NCBI GenBank assembly: GCA_016791465.1
Contig: JAEUWE010000107.1
Span: 1-19,355, forward strand
Direction: 5' to 3'
Length of the DNA: 19,355 nt
DNA from: Pseudobdellovibrionaceae bacterium
GTDB lineage: Bacteria > Bdellovibrionota > Bdellovibrionia > Bdellovibrionales > JAMPXM01
The notes below the pieces were generated by a model. That model ran no database searches. It saw nothing but the letters and a program-made list of their open reading frames with translations, and was not told the DNA's origin. The first letter of the stretch is position 1; every line of letters starts with the position of its first letter. Shown here one piece after another: positions 7,420 to 13,991 of this stretch. The translations under genes and the position numbers were made by a program.

Positions 7420-8040
7420 ATGCCTATGACCAATTCTCACATGACACCTTCGCCGCGCGACTCAAAAACTGATGCTGGTTTGCCATTGGCGAATTGGCCA
7501 GAGACTGAGAGTCGGCTCGCCGCTGAACTGAAAGACGTCCGCACGCTCGATATCGGCTGCGGTCCGCACAAGCTAAAAGGTGCCGTGGGTATCGATTTGC
7601 GGCCTCTTCCTGGCGTCGATCTGGTGCAGGATCTTGATCGTCATCCGTGGGCGCTGCCGGCGAATCAGTATGAGTTCATTCGCTGTCAGCACGTGATTGA
7701 ACATTTGAGCGATCTCTTTGGGCTCGCGCGCGAGATTCATCGCGTTGGTCGCAGTGGTGGTGTGGTTGAGTTCCGAACGCCACACTATTCTTCGTACGCC
7801 AGCTGGGGCGATCCAACTCATCGCTGGCATTTTTCATTGGGCAGCATTCCGCAGCTTTTTGAAATGGCGCTCGGTACAGAGAGCTACAAAGTGCGCAAGA
7901 TCGAGCTTCGCTTCACGGGCTCGGCGCTCGACTTTTTTGGCTGGGCGATCTACCGCATGTCGAAGAAGACATATGAGAAACACTTTGCCTGGATATTCCC
8001 GGCGAACGAGATCGTCTGCGAAATCGAGATTGTGAAATAG
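7420..8040 (+). CDS. Class I SAM-dependent methyltransferase
   Basis: A 206-residue methyltransferase with SAM-binding motif I LDIGCGP (residues 43-49), an acidic residue after the second strand (GAVGIDLRP) and the post-motif region CQHVIEHLSD typical of the Methyltransf_11 group. The later segment TPHYSSYASWGDPTHRWHFS resembles methyltransferases found among sugar and envelope biosynthesis genes, but the substrate cannot be read from the sequence. The ATG at 7420 follows GAGGAG at 11 nt; a second ATG at 7426 is possible. It stands on the opposite strand to lexA, starts 24 nt after a palindromic AAGGTACCTT repeat and its stop codon abuts another copy. It may have been carried by the adjacent transposase gene or simply be its neighbour. 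Confidence 0.85.
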   Translation: MPMTNSHMTPSPRDSKTDAGLPLANWPETESRLAAELKDVRTLDIGCGPHKLKGAVGIDLRPLPGVDLVQDLDRHPWALPANQYEFIRCQHVIEHLSDLFGLAREIHRVGRSGGVVEFRTPHYSSYASWGDPTHRWHFSLGSIPQLFEMALGTESYKVRKIELRFTGSALDFFGWAIYRMSKKTYEKHFAWIFPANEIVCEIEIVK

Positions 8041-8057
8041 AAGGTACATTGTACCTT
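8041..8057. repeat. Palindromic repeat copy 2, variant with 3-nt centre
   Basis: AAGGTACATTGTACCTT has 7-bp arms (AAGGTAC/GTACCTT) around ATT. The preceding bases (GAAATAG) resemble those before the other two copies, so all share AGAAGGTAC. It starts directly after the methyltransferase TAG stop. It could fold in RNA, but no clear U-tract follows, so a terminator role is weak. Confidence 0.6.
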
Positions 8058-8114
8058 TCCGCGGCTCGGAGCATCAAAACACCGGCTGACGGGTAAGCGA
8101 CGTTTCAAGCGGTG

Positions 8115-8132
8115 GCAGAATTTTGCTTCTGC
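8115..8132 (+). other. Stem-loop just before the transposase start codon
   Basis: GCAGAATTTTGCTTCTGC forms a 6-bp stem with a 6-nt loop ending 4 nt before the ATG at 8137. No ribosome binding site is visible and the stem occupies the place where one would be, suggesting poor or regulated translation of the transposase. Confidence 0.45.
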
Positions 8133-8136
8133 GGTT

Positions 8137-8769
8137 ATGCCTCGAAAATCGTTCCATATGTATTCTGAGCATCCCTACCATCTGTCGGCGCGGACCAATG
8201 GTCGCGATTGGTTTGAACTCGATCTCGATCAGGTCTGGGAGATCATGAGTTGCTATCTCCACTTTGCGCATTATGCGTACGGCGTGCGGATTCACTCATT
8301 CGTGCTGATGACGAATCACTTTCATCTTCTTGCAAGTTTTCCGAACGGGAATTTGAGCGAGTTTGCGACCTACTTCATGCGAGAGACGAGTCGAGCCATT
8401 GGACGTGAAGTCGGGCGAATCAATCATGTCTGGGGCGGCCGTGTTTTTCGGTCTTGTATTGCGAGTGGTCTTCACTATGAGCACGCTTATAAATATGTGT
8501 ATCGGAATCCAGTCGAGGCTGGCGCTTGTGAGGCAGTTGAAGAGTATCGGTATTCGACACTCGCGGGGCTTTTGGGGCGTCAGCATGTGATGATCCCTCT
8601 TGATGAAGACCCGCTTCTGTTTGACGGCGATCGAACCAATGAGACGTTGAGGTGGTTGAACACTCCGGTGGATCACGTTCGCAAAGAGGCTGTGCGCTGC
8701 GCTCTTCGACGATCGATATTTCAGTTGTCAAAGCGTGAGGGGTATTCACTTGAGTCTGAGCGACTATAG
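8137..8769 (+). CDS. REP-associated tyrosine transposase (RAYT), Y1/HUH family
   Basis: A 210-residue protein of the IS200-like Y1 transposase superfamily. It opens with MPRKS and has YHLSART (residues 14-20), the HUH metal-binding motif in NHFHLL (His61 and His63), and a C-terminal helix AYKYVYRNPVEAG, where Tyr120, four residues before the NP pair, fits the catalytic Tyr of RAYTs. All catalytic residues therefore look present. RAYTs nick single-stranded DNA at short palindromes and are usually single-copy, host-retained genes rather than active insertion sequences. Palindromes of the AAGGTAC family lie on both sides, which suits this. No ribosome binding site precedes the ATG and a hairpin abuts it, so expression may be low. 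Confidence 0.85.
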   Translation: MPRKSFHMYSEHPYHLSARTNGRDWFELDLDQVWEIMSCYLHFAHYAYGVRIHSFVLMTNHFHLLASFPNGNLSEFATYFMRETSRAIGREVGRINHVWGGRVFRSCIASGLHYEHAYKYVYRNPVEAGACEAVEEYRYSTLAGLLGRQHVMIPLDEDPLLFDGDRTNETLRWLNTPVDHVRKEAVRCALRRSIFQLSKREGYSLESERL

Positions 8770-8804
8770 CGGGCTTTGACTCAATCTTGATGCGAGTGGT
8801 CGCG

Positions 8805-8823
8805 AAAAGGAAGAAGGTACCTT
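8805..8823. repeat. Palindromic repeat copy 3, AAGGTACCTT family
   Basis: AAAAGGAAGAAGGTACCTT differs from the copy at 7378-7396 at one position and keeps the perfect palindrome AAGGTACCTT (8814-8823). It lies between the transposase stop and the convergent gene, overlapping the TAA stop codon of that gene (8822-8824). Confidence 0.7.
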
Positions 8824-10192
8824 ATCTCAGCTCGTAGACGTTGCGGGGCGCGGAGCCGATGGCCTTGCGCAGCTCGCCTTGCAGTGTGGGTGGAACTTGC
8901 GAGCAGAAGTAGTCCGTGCGGTCTTTGACAGTGATCGAGCTTCCATCACTGAGGGTCCAACGAGTGCCAAGAGGGAGACCCGAGCAAAGCAGCCGCTGCG
9001 TGCCGGTTTGCGAGTCTTTTTCGCCTAGTAAGAGAGGGCCATGAACTTCGATGTCGCGGCCTTGTACGCGTTGGACTCCGCGCGAGGTCATGATGAGTTT
9101 GACGGATTGATCGGGATAAAAGGAAATCCAGGTTCCTTGGTTCGTTCCTCCAGCAAGCGGGTCTTGATCGATGATCATCGTCTGATCGCCCAGCTGCCAC
9201 GTTTTCGGCTGACTCCACGGAACCCAGAGATATCCCTGTTCGATCTGTCCAGCTTTTGAAACACAGAGCGACCATTGAAGATAGGAGTGTGAGCCCCAAT
9301 GGCTGGCGCCAAAGATCGGATGCGATAGCGGTAGCATCGTCTCGGTGTCTGTGCTTTGTAGTGGACCGCAGTGAAATGAACCGTCGTCGTGAAAGCGAAG
9401 GCCTTCGCTGTAGTCACTCGAATGCCAGGTGTAGTTTGTGAGTGTGAGACCTGCAATCTTCACATTCGCAAGCCACAAGGCTGAAAGTGTGATTGGACTT
9501 TTATGTGTCTCGATGACAAGGCCCGTCTGTGGATTCCACACCGTGTGACTATACGGGTGAAGCGGCAGAATGAATCCAGACTGTTCGACAAATGGAAGTT
9601 CGATTGTGCGTGCGAGTTCAAAAAATGAACGAAGTGTCCTAGTCCGCGTCCAGCGGTATAGAAACTCGCGGGAGAGAGTTGGATTCCAGATGACTGGTTG
9701 CCAGGGGGAGTTGATCTCGCTTGCGGCCCAGATCATTCGTTCAAAGTTGAGGTAGGCTTCGCTCAGAAATAGCTGCTGCGTTTTTGTCGAGAGTGAACTC
9801 CAGAGATCGCCGTTGAGCTCTCCAGAAAAAATGGTGGTCGATGACGATGTGACCGAAGCGACAACCTCGGGGTGACAGCCATCTTTATGCATCAATGCTG
9901 TCGATGGATAGCGTGGGCGAAGAGTTGCTCCTTTTCGAACGATCAGGTGGGTCCAGTACGTCTGAATGAAGTTTTCATATGCAGAGGCGCGCGCGGGCGA
10001 AAGTTCGGAAAGAGCTCGGGTGTCGATGGCTTCGGGGTGCTGTTGCAGGCGATCGCCTTCAAATTCAGACAAGCTGAAGGTGCCGTCAGCGCAGATCTGA
10101 ACTTCGAGATCAAAGCCGGCGGGCGCCGCGGCTTCGCCACGGGCAGAGAAAAAGACTGCCACAAGAATGGTGAGAACGTGACGGAGTTTCAT
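8822..10192 (-). CDS. Large exported protein of unknown function
   Basis: A 456-residue protein with a signal peptide: MKLRHV, a hydrophobic core LTILVAVFFSA and a cleavage site near GEAAA, so it is likely periplasmic or secreted. The mature protein is rich in Trp, Ser, Thr and His (WHSSDYSEGLRFHDDGSFHC, GTWISFYPDQSVKL) and looks beta-rich in its second half, with scattered Cys that could form disulfides. No catalytic motif or known domain was recognised. A GTG at 10195 lies directly before the ATG at 10192 and could also start the protein; neither has a strong ribosome binding site. It starts about 30 nt after the flavoprotein gene on the same strand, so the two are probably co-transcribed, but this does not reveal its role. 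Confidence 0.8.
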   Translation of the reverse strand: MKLRHVLTILVAVFFSARGEAAAPAGFDLEVQICADGTFSLSEFEGDRLQQHPEAIDTRALSELSPARASAYENFIQTYWTHLIVRKGATLRPRYPSTALMHKDGCHPEVVASVTSSSTTIFSGELNGDLWSSLSTKTQQLFLSEAYLNFERMIWAASEINSPWQPVIWNPTLSREFLYRWTRTRTLRSFFELARTIELPFVEQSGFILPLHPYSHTVWNPQTGLVIETHKSPITLSALWLANVKIAGLTLTNYTWHSSDYSEGLRFHDDGSFHCGPLQSTDTETMLPLSHPIFGASHWGSHSYLQWSLCVSKAGQIEQGYLWVPWSQPKTWQLGDQTMIIDQDPLAGGTNQGTWISFYPDQSVKLIMTSRGVQRVQGRDIEVHGPLLLGEKDSQTGTQRLLCSGLPLGTRWTLSDGSSITVKDRTDYFCSQVPPTLQGELRKAIGSAPRNVYELR

Positions 10193-10224
10193 CACTCAAA
10201 GTCATCGCACAATTTGCCTCTCAT

Positions 10225-11679
10225 TTACGCGTGATAACGGTGCGCGTTGATGACGCGATCGGGGTCAAGTGCATTCTCAATGCGTTGGATGAGCGAAAAG
10301 TACCGAGGAGCGATCATTTCTGTAACGTAGGGCATGGTGTCGGAGGGAAAGCGGTACGGTGAAAACCCATGCTGGCGCAGCTCTTCGAGCATATGAGCGT
10401 ATGACTTATGAATGAAATCCAGTGGGGTGCCGAGCGGAAACAGAAGGGGTAAGACAAGCGCGATTGTACGCTGATTGAGAACGGTCCATGTTTGGGTTGC
10501 GATTTGGAAAGGGAGCTTGTTGTCCGCTGACATTCGCTCCCATCGATCGACAATTCGAGTGAGTGCACCGATATCTTTTGACGACAAAGGGCACAGCGGG
10601 CTGAGCCAGAGAAGTCCATGCTCTGGTTTTAGAATTTTATGACCGATCATAGACGTGCGGCCGTCGCCGAGACGGTGGAGTTCAGCGAGATCGATGAGGG
10701 GCGTTTGCAGGAGGCTTCGCCATGAGGAGGGGAGAAGACTCACTAGTTTCTGGGCCCGTCCAATTTTCCCATCGCTCCAGCGCGAGCAATGCTGGTCAAA
10801 CTTGAGATCCTTAATGATCTGTGCGACTTCGCTGCAGATGGGGCGACGCAGCCGTTTTGACGAACGAATAAAGAAAGCGAGAGTCCAATCCGAGCGTGGC
10901 GTGAAGCGACGGACGACATCTGGCAGATCGTTCAGCGTATGCTGAAGTTGCCGTTGATTTAAAATTTTGAAGCCTCCGGTCGGCAAATCTATGCGAGCGC
11001 TGAGTTGCTGCAAAAGATCGGCAACTTGGCCAAACTCATGACGCGCGAAAGGCAGAATCATAACATCACAAACTTCAGTTCGTCGTATCAGTTGAACTTT
11101 CGCCTTTGTTACGACGAGCCATGATGACTGGGGGATAAATGCGTCAAGTGATGGACCGATCCCCATAGGAAAGCATGAGCCGAGCTTGGGATTCACCTCA
11201 CTCAACGCAGATTGATAAGGAGTGCCATCGGCGAGAAATCCATCGACGCAGAGTAGGCCTTGAGCATGATTCTCGATCGGCGCCATGCCGAAGCCTCGCT
11301 CCAAGGCATTGCCAACAATGGTGCCATCGGGGCCGGCGCCGGTGTTTGGTACGTAGTAGTTGAGACCGTTCTCGTCGAGATAACGCTCGAGCTGACCTTG
11401 CGTTACGCCCGGTTCAATTTCGATGACTCCGAGCTCGCGATCGAAGCTGATGATCTGATTCATTTTCTCTAGACTGATGAGCGTTGAGCCGTCTTGAACC
11501 GGGAGTCCAGAGCCGTAGCCCCAGTTGCGGCCACCACTGACAAAGTACAGCGGCTTTTTCATGGCGGAGGCCCTTAGAACGAGGTTACGGACCTCGTCTG
11601 AGGTTGTTGGATAGATGACATCTTCAACGCTGACGGATCGACCTGAGTATTGATCATTCACTTGAGTCGTCTGCTCCAT
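10225..11679 (-). CDS. FAD-binding oxidoreductase, VAO/4-cresol dehydrogenase-like
   Basis: A 484-residue flavoprotein with a PCMH-type FAD-binding domain. Family signals are SGGRNWGYGSG (residues 48-58), the FAD pyrophosphate-binding loop in the form seen in vanillyl-alcohol oxidase and 4-cresol dehydrogenase, and GPDGTIVGNALERGFG (116-131), close to the GNALERG motif of those enzymes. No signal peptide is visible, so it should be cytoplasmic. The substrate is not evident; phenolic oxidation would be a guess from family. The ATG at 11679 has no clear ribosome binding site. It lies 82 nt after the small exported GNGGD gene, with a hairpin in the gap, and shortly before the large exported protein gene. 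Confidence 0.82.
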   Translation of the reverse strand: MEQTTQVNDQYSGRSVSVEDVIYPTTSDEVRNLVLRASAMKKPLYFVSGGRNWGYGSGLPVQDGSTLISLEKMNQIISFDRELGVIEIEPGVTQGQLERYLDENGLNYYVPNTGAGPDGTIVGNALERGFGMAPIENHAQGLLCVDGFLADGTPYQSALSEVNPKLGSCFPMGIGPSLDAFIPQSSWLVVTKAKVQLIRRTEVCDVMILPFARHEFGQVADLLQQLSARIDLPTGGFKILNQRQLQHTLNDLPDVVRRFTPRSDWTLAFFIRSSKRLRRPICSEVAQIIKDLKFDQHCSRWSDGKIGRAQKLVSLLPSSWRSLLQTPLIDLAELHRLGDGRTSMIGHKILKPEHGLLWLSPLCPLSSKDIGALTRIVDRWERMSADNKLPFQIATQTWTVLNQRTIALVLPLLFPLGTPLDFIHKSYAHMLEELRQHGFSPYRFPSDTMPYVTEMIAPRYFSLIQRIENALDPDRVINAHRYHA

Positions 11680-11739
11680 TCAATAAGCATAGCGATTGGT
11701 GTTTCAACGAGAAGTCCAAGAGATGCAGCTGCTGTACAG

Positions 11740-11763
11740 AACTGTGGCAAGTTTGCCGCAGTT
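11740..11763. other. 11-bp stem-loop overlapping the end of the GNGGD gene
   Basis: Arms AACTGTGGCAA (11740-11750) and TTGCCGCAGTT (11753-11763) are complementary except for one position. The stem overlaps the TAA stop of the upstream minus-strand gene. No U-tract follows on the minus strand. It may reduce read-through into the flavoprotein gene or protect the upstream transcript. Confidence 0.4.
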
Positions 11764-12424
11764 ATTCTCCCGACATCAGTAGGCGTTCGAGTCCAAGCGA
11801 AACAAACTTTGGTCGAAGCGAGAGCAAGTCGGCTTTCTCAAGATCTTCGCTCCACAGAAGTGCATTGAGAAATCGAACCGGGCGTGAACTGGGTAAGCGG
11901 CCGGTCGAATTGAAGCGTGGATCGCGATCGAGCACTCGATAAAGAATCTCGTGAGATAGGAGTTTGATTTGGCTAGACGTCGACATCGGCGTCCAGAGGG
12001 ACTTGTCGACGAGAACGCCAATGGGATTTTGAATGGCGACCTGTGCGCGAGCGCAGTTTTTTGGAAGCCAGTAGAGCTGGTCGTCGTCAAGATCGGTGAG
12101 TTTTGCGTTCGTCACGAAGTGGAGATTCTGCTCAATCCACGGTCGTTCTTGCCGTATCTGTTGCGCGAGATCAGGAAGGTGGCGCTCGAGGATCGTCAGT
12201 CGTTCGTCAAGAGTCGCAGGCCGGGTGAGGTCACTCATTGCCCATTCGTACTGTGCTTCGACTTCATCGAGAAGATGGACGGTCGCTGTCGTCGATATCG
12301 TGCAGATCAGAACGTCTCCACCATTGCCTTTGTCGAAGCCTGCTTGAGCTGGAGCGACGTTGAGGCATAGCGCAACTGTGACGATGATTGCGGCGAGAGG
12401 GAAAGCGCGATTGGTTGTATTCAT
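11762..12424 (-). CDS. Small exported GNGGD-type protein
   Basis: A 220-residue protein with a clear signal peptide (MNTTNRAF, a hydrophobic core, cleavage after APAQA). The mature protein begins GFDKGNGGDVLIC. This GNGGD-plus-Cys opening is one I associate with a large family of exported proteins in Bdellovibrio relatives; the family has no known function that I can name. Later KLLSHEILYRVLDRD contains an HExxxR segment in a predicted helix, which recurs in such proteins and might bind metal, but no full metalloprotease motif is present. Its ATG overlaps the stop of the TIGR02147 regulator gene as ATGA, so translation is coupled and the regulator probably belongs to it functionally. Confidence 0.75.
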   Translation of the reverse strand: MNTTNRAFPLAAIIVTVALCLNVAPAQAGFDKGNGGDVLICTISTTATVHLLDEVEAQYEWAMSDLTRPATLDERLTILERHLPDLAQQIRQERPWIEQNLHFVTNAKLTDLDDDQLYWLPKNCARAQVAIQNPIGVLVDKSLWTPMSTSSQIKLLSHEILYRVLDRDPRFNSTGRLPSSRPVRFLNALLWSEDLEKADLLSLRPKFVSLGLERLLMSGE

Positions 12425-13197
12425 GACTTCTCTCGTTTTAAGCGCCGGGTTGTCGGAAAAAGTTGAAGCCCAAGATGAAAGACAGCGTCGCCATTGATGT
12501 TCTCAAAGCGAGCTTCGAATTGTCGACGAAATTCGCGAATCATCCCCTTCATTTCAGCAAGCTGCTTTGTGCTGCCGGCAATGGTGATGGATGAGAAGTC
12601 GCGCTCCAACACGTCAAGGTCTTTAAGGCGCCGTGTAGCGCGGCGGAGGTCGTTTTGATGCGAGCGCACGAGGGCTCTCGAACGCACATCCTCTGTCGTG
12701 TGAAAAGAGGGTGCGGCCTTGAGATAACCATTGCCAGTGGGCCGAATAAGACCGGCGGCTTCTAGTGTGAGCCAGACCGTTGCCGCTCTTTGGCGCGAGA
12801 TGCCCAGTGCTTTTTGGAGAGACTGAGTACTGGGTTTGAAAGTTTTGAGATCCAAGAGACAAAGTGCGCTCGCATACTCCCACTCGGAGACGATGGTTTC
12901 ATAGAGGAGTGAATCCAACGCCTTCGATTGAGTTCTTCGGCCTGACTTTACCGACGGCAAAAAGTGCTGAGCCCAGAGGCTGTTGAGAAAGTCTTCGCGC
13001 TCGGTGCCGTCAATTTGCAAGCGCCCCAAAATTTGCTCGGCGCGAACGGCAGAAAGAGCTCGCTTGCCTCGGAGAATAGAAGAGAGACTTCCTGGATCGA
13101 GGCCGAGAAAGCGAGAGTAGGCCCGAAGCGAATACCGACGATTCTTGGCGCGGCGGAGTTCAAACTGATCGCGCAGAATATCGGTGTAGTTTGCCAT
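12421..13197 (-). CDS. TIGR02147-family regulator
   Basis: A 258-residue protein matching the TIGR02147 group known from Fibrobacter and Bdellovibrio relatives. The N-terminus (YSLRAYSRFLGLDPGSLSSI, about residues 22-41) is an HTH-like segment, followed by LRGKRALSAVRAEQILGRL. The middle (FKPSTQSLQKALGISRQRAA) is a second winged helix-like segment, and the last third holds charged helices. It is thought to be a DNA-binding regulator; no ligand is known to me. It begins 5 nt after the CRP/FNR gene and ends in an ATGA overlap with the exported GNGGD gene, so the three form a tight operon. Confidence 0.85.
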   Translation of the reverse strand: MANYTDILRDQFELRRAKNRRYSLRAYSRFLGLDPGSLSSILRGKRALSAVRAEQILGRLQIDGTEREDFLNSLWAQHFLPSVKSGRRTQSKALDSLLYETIVSEWEYASALCLLDLKTFKPSTQSLQKALGISRQRAATVWLTLEAAGLIRPTGNGYLKAAPSFHTTEDVRSRALVRSHQNDLRRATRRLKDLDVLERDFSSITIAGSTKQLAEMKGMIREFRRQFEARFENINGDAVFHLGLQLFPTTRRLKREKS

Positions 13198-13202
13198 AGG
13201 CC

Positions 13203-13877
13203 TCAGAGTGAACTGGCGTTCAGAATATGAATTTTCTTGTGATCCAACCGAATCGTGCCGTCCTGCTCGAGGTCGTTGAAGGCTCGGGACAACGTCTCGG
13301 GACGAAGGCCAAGCATGAGCGCAATCTCGTGCTTTTTAAACGGAAGTTCAATCGTATTGACGTCCCCTCGGGGGCTTGCGGTTTCGGCCGAAAGTGTCCG
13401 CAAATACTTTGCAACACGTTCTCGCGCCGAAGAGGTGCTGATGTTGTCGATGACCAGATTGAGTCGGTCGACCCAACGAACCATCGCATTGATGACGGAT
13501 GGGTAAAGTGTTGGATGCTGCTTTAGCGTTTGTTCAAGATCACACTGTCTGAGAAAGAACACTTCAAGATCGGACATCGCGGCAATTGACTCGCTGTGCC
13601 TCTTTTGATGGAGCGATGCCTCGCCAAAAGTGTCGCCTGAAGACAGAACGGCCAGCACAGTCTCTTTGCCTTCGGCTGTGAGACGGAAGACTTTTGCGGT
13701 GCCTTTACCAATAATGTACAGCCCGTGACAGGGTTCCTCTTGCGTGCAGACGACTTCTCCACGGGTAAATCTCCGGAGCGTCAGCTTTGAGGCGATGTAC
13801 TCAGTCACAGACTCTTCGTGAGAGGAACAGATGGGACAGTGCGCTATACCTGATTTTGGTCGTCCGGAAGCAGTCAT
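13203..13877 (-). CDS. CRP/FNR-family transcription regulator, likely nirK regulator
   Basis: A 224-residue protein with an N-terminal cyclic-nucleotide-binding fold (RFTRGEVVCTQEEPCHGLYI through GDTFGEASLH), a dimerisation helix and a C-terminal HTH KKHEIALMLGLRPETLSRAF. Glu194, Ser197 and Arg198 form the ExxSR motif that in FNR reads TTGAT half-sites. It is divergent from nirK and a perfect TTGAT-N4-ATCAA site lies between them, so it likely activates nirK in response to low oxygen or NO, like DNR/NNR regulators. The N-terminus has Cys14 and Cys17 (HCPIC) and further Cys44, Cys50 and Cys112, but the spacing does not fit the four-Cys cluster of E. coli FNR; E105 aligns with FNR Cys122. The sensed signal is therefore open. 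The ATG at 13877 lacks a strong ribosome binding site. Confidence 0.9.
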   Translation of the reverse strand: MTASGRPKSGIAHCPICSSHEESVTEYIASKLTLRRFTRGEVVCTQEEPCHGLYIIGKGTAKVFRLTAEGKETVLAVLSSGDTFGEASLHQKRHSESIAAMSDLEVFFLRQCDLEQTLKQHPTLYPSVINAMVRWVDRLNLVIDNISTSSARERVAKYLRTLSAETASPRGDVNTIELPFKKHEIALMLGLRPETLSRAFNDLEQDGTIRLDHKKIHILNASSL

Positions 13878-13898
13878 GTCATTGATTTCATTAATTTC

Positions 13899-13912
13899 TT
13901 GATCAGGATCAA
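13899..13912. promoter_or_regulatory. FNR/DNR-type binding site between regulator and nirK
   Basis: TTGATCAGGATCAA is a perfect TTGAT-N4-ATCAA dyad. It lies 22 nt upstream of the regulator gene start on the minus strand and 79 nt upstream of the nirK ATG. Centred at 13905.5, it would sit at -41.5 if nirK transcription began near 13947, the usual class II activation geometry. For the regulator gene the same site is close to the start and could give autoregulation. Confidence 0.85.
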
Positions 13913-13934
13913 GGTCTTTCTGTCATGATCAGCC

Positions 13935-13940
13935 GATAAA
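13935..13940 (+). promoter_or_regulatory. nirK: Possible -10 element of nirK
   Basis: GATAAA lies at the position expected for a -10 box if the FNR site is centred 41.5 bp upstream of the start near 13947. The surrounding AT-rich stretch supports a promoter here, but the hexamer is imperfect. Confidence 0.35.
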
Positions 13941-13965
13941 TAATCATAAACATTCTATTTGGGGG

Positions 13966-13984
13966 CGCAGAAGACACTTCTGCG
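13966..13984 (+). other. 8-bp stem-loop in the nirK leader
   Basis: CGCAGAAGACACTTCTGCG forms a perfect 8-bp stem with an ACA loop, ending 7 nt before the ATG at 13992. It occupies the ribosome binding region, where no clear Shine-Dalgarno sequence is visible. It may protect the mRNA 5' end or control translation. Confidence 0.55.
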
Positions 13985-13991
13985 GGTCATC

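Larger units (their letters stand above)
7378..8823 (+). mobile_element. Candidate RAYT cassette bounded by 19-bp palindromic repeats
   Basis: Two 19-bp direct repeats with one mismatch bracket a 1.4-kb segment holding a methyltransferase gene and a Y1/HUH transposase gene, both on the plus strand while both neighbouring gene blocks are on the minus strand. A third palindrome variant lies between the two genes. RAYT proteins act on short palindromic repeats of the host genome, so the association may be functional. It is unproven that the segment moves as a unit: the palindromes could be a dispersed genomic repeat that happens to flank these genes. Confidence 0.35.

Noticed and set aside
8041..8057. 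Intrinsic terminator after the methyltransferase
   Set aside because: The stem is short, with a 3-nt loop and only a brief T run before CC; its similarity to the other two palindromes explains it better.
8137..8769. Suspected loss of the catalytic tyrosine in the transposase
   Set aside because: The first alignment placed the Tyr in the helix after HUH, where only Thr and Ala are found. The RAYT catalytic Tyr instead lies in the Y-x3-NP segment, and Tyr120 is present.
13203..13877. FNR-like [4Fe-4S] cluster in the CRP/FNR regulator
   Set aside because: Only the CxxC pair Cys14/Cys17 is near the N-terminus, no third Cys follows at the usual spacing, and the position equivalent to FNR Cys122 is Glu105.
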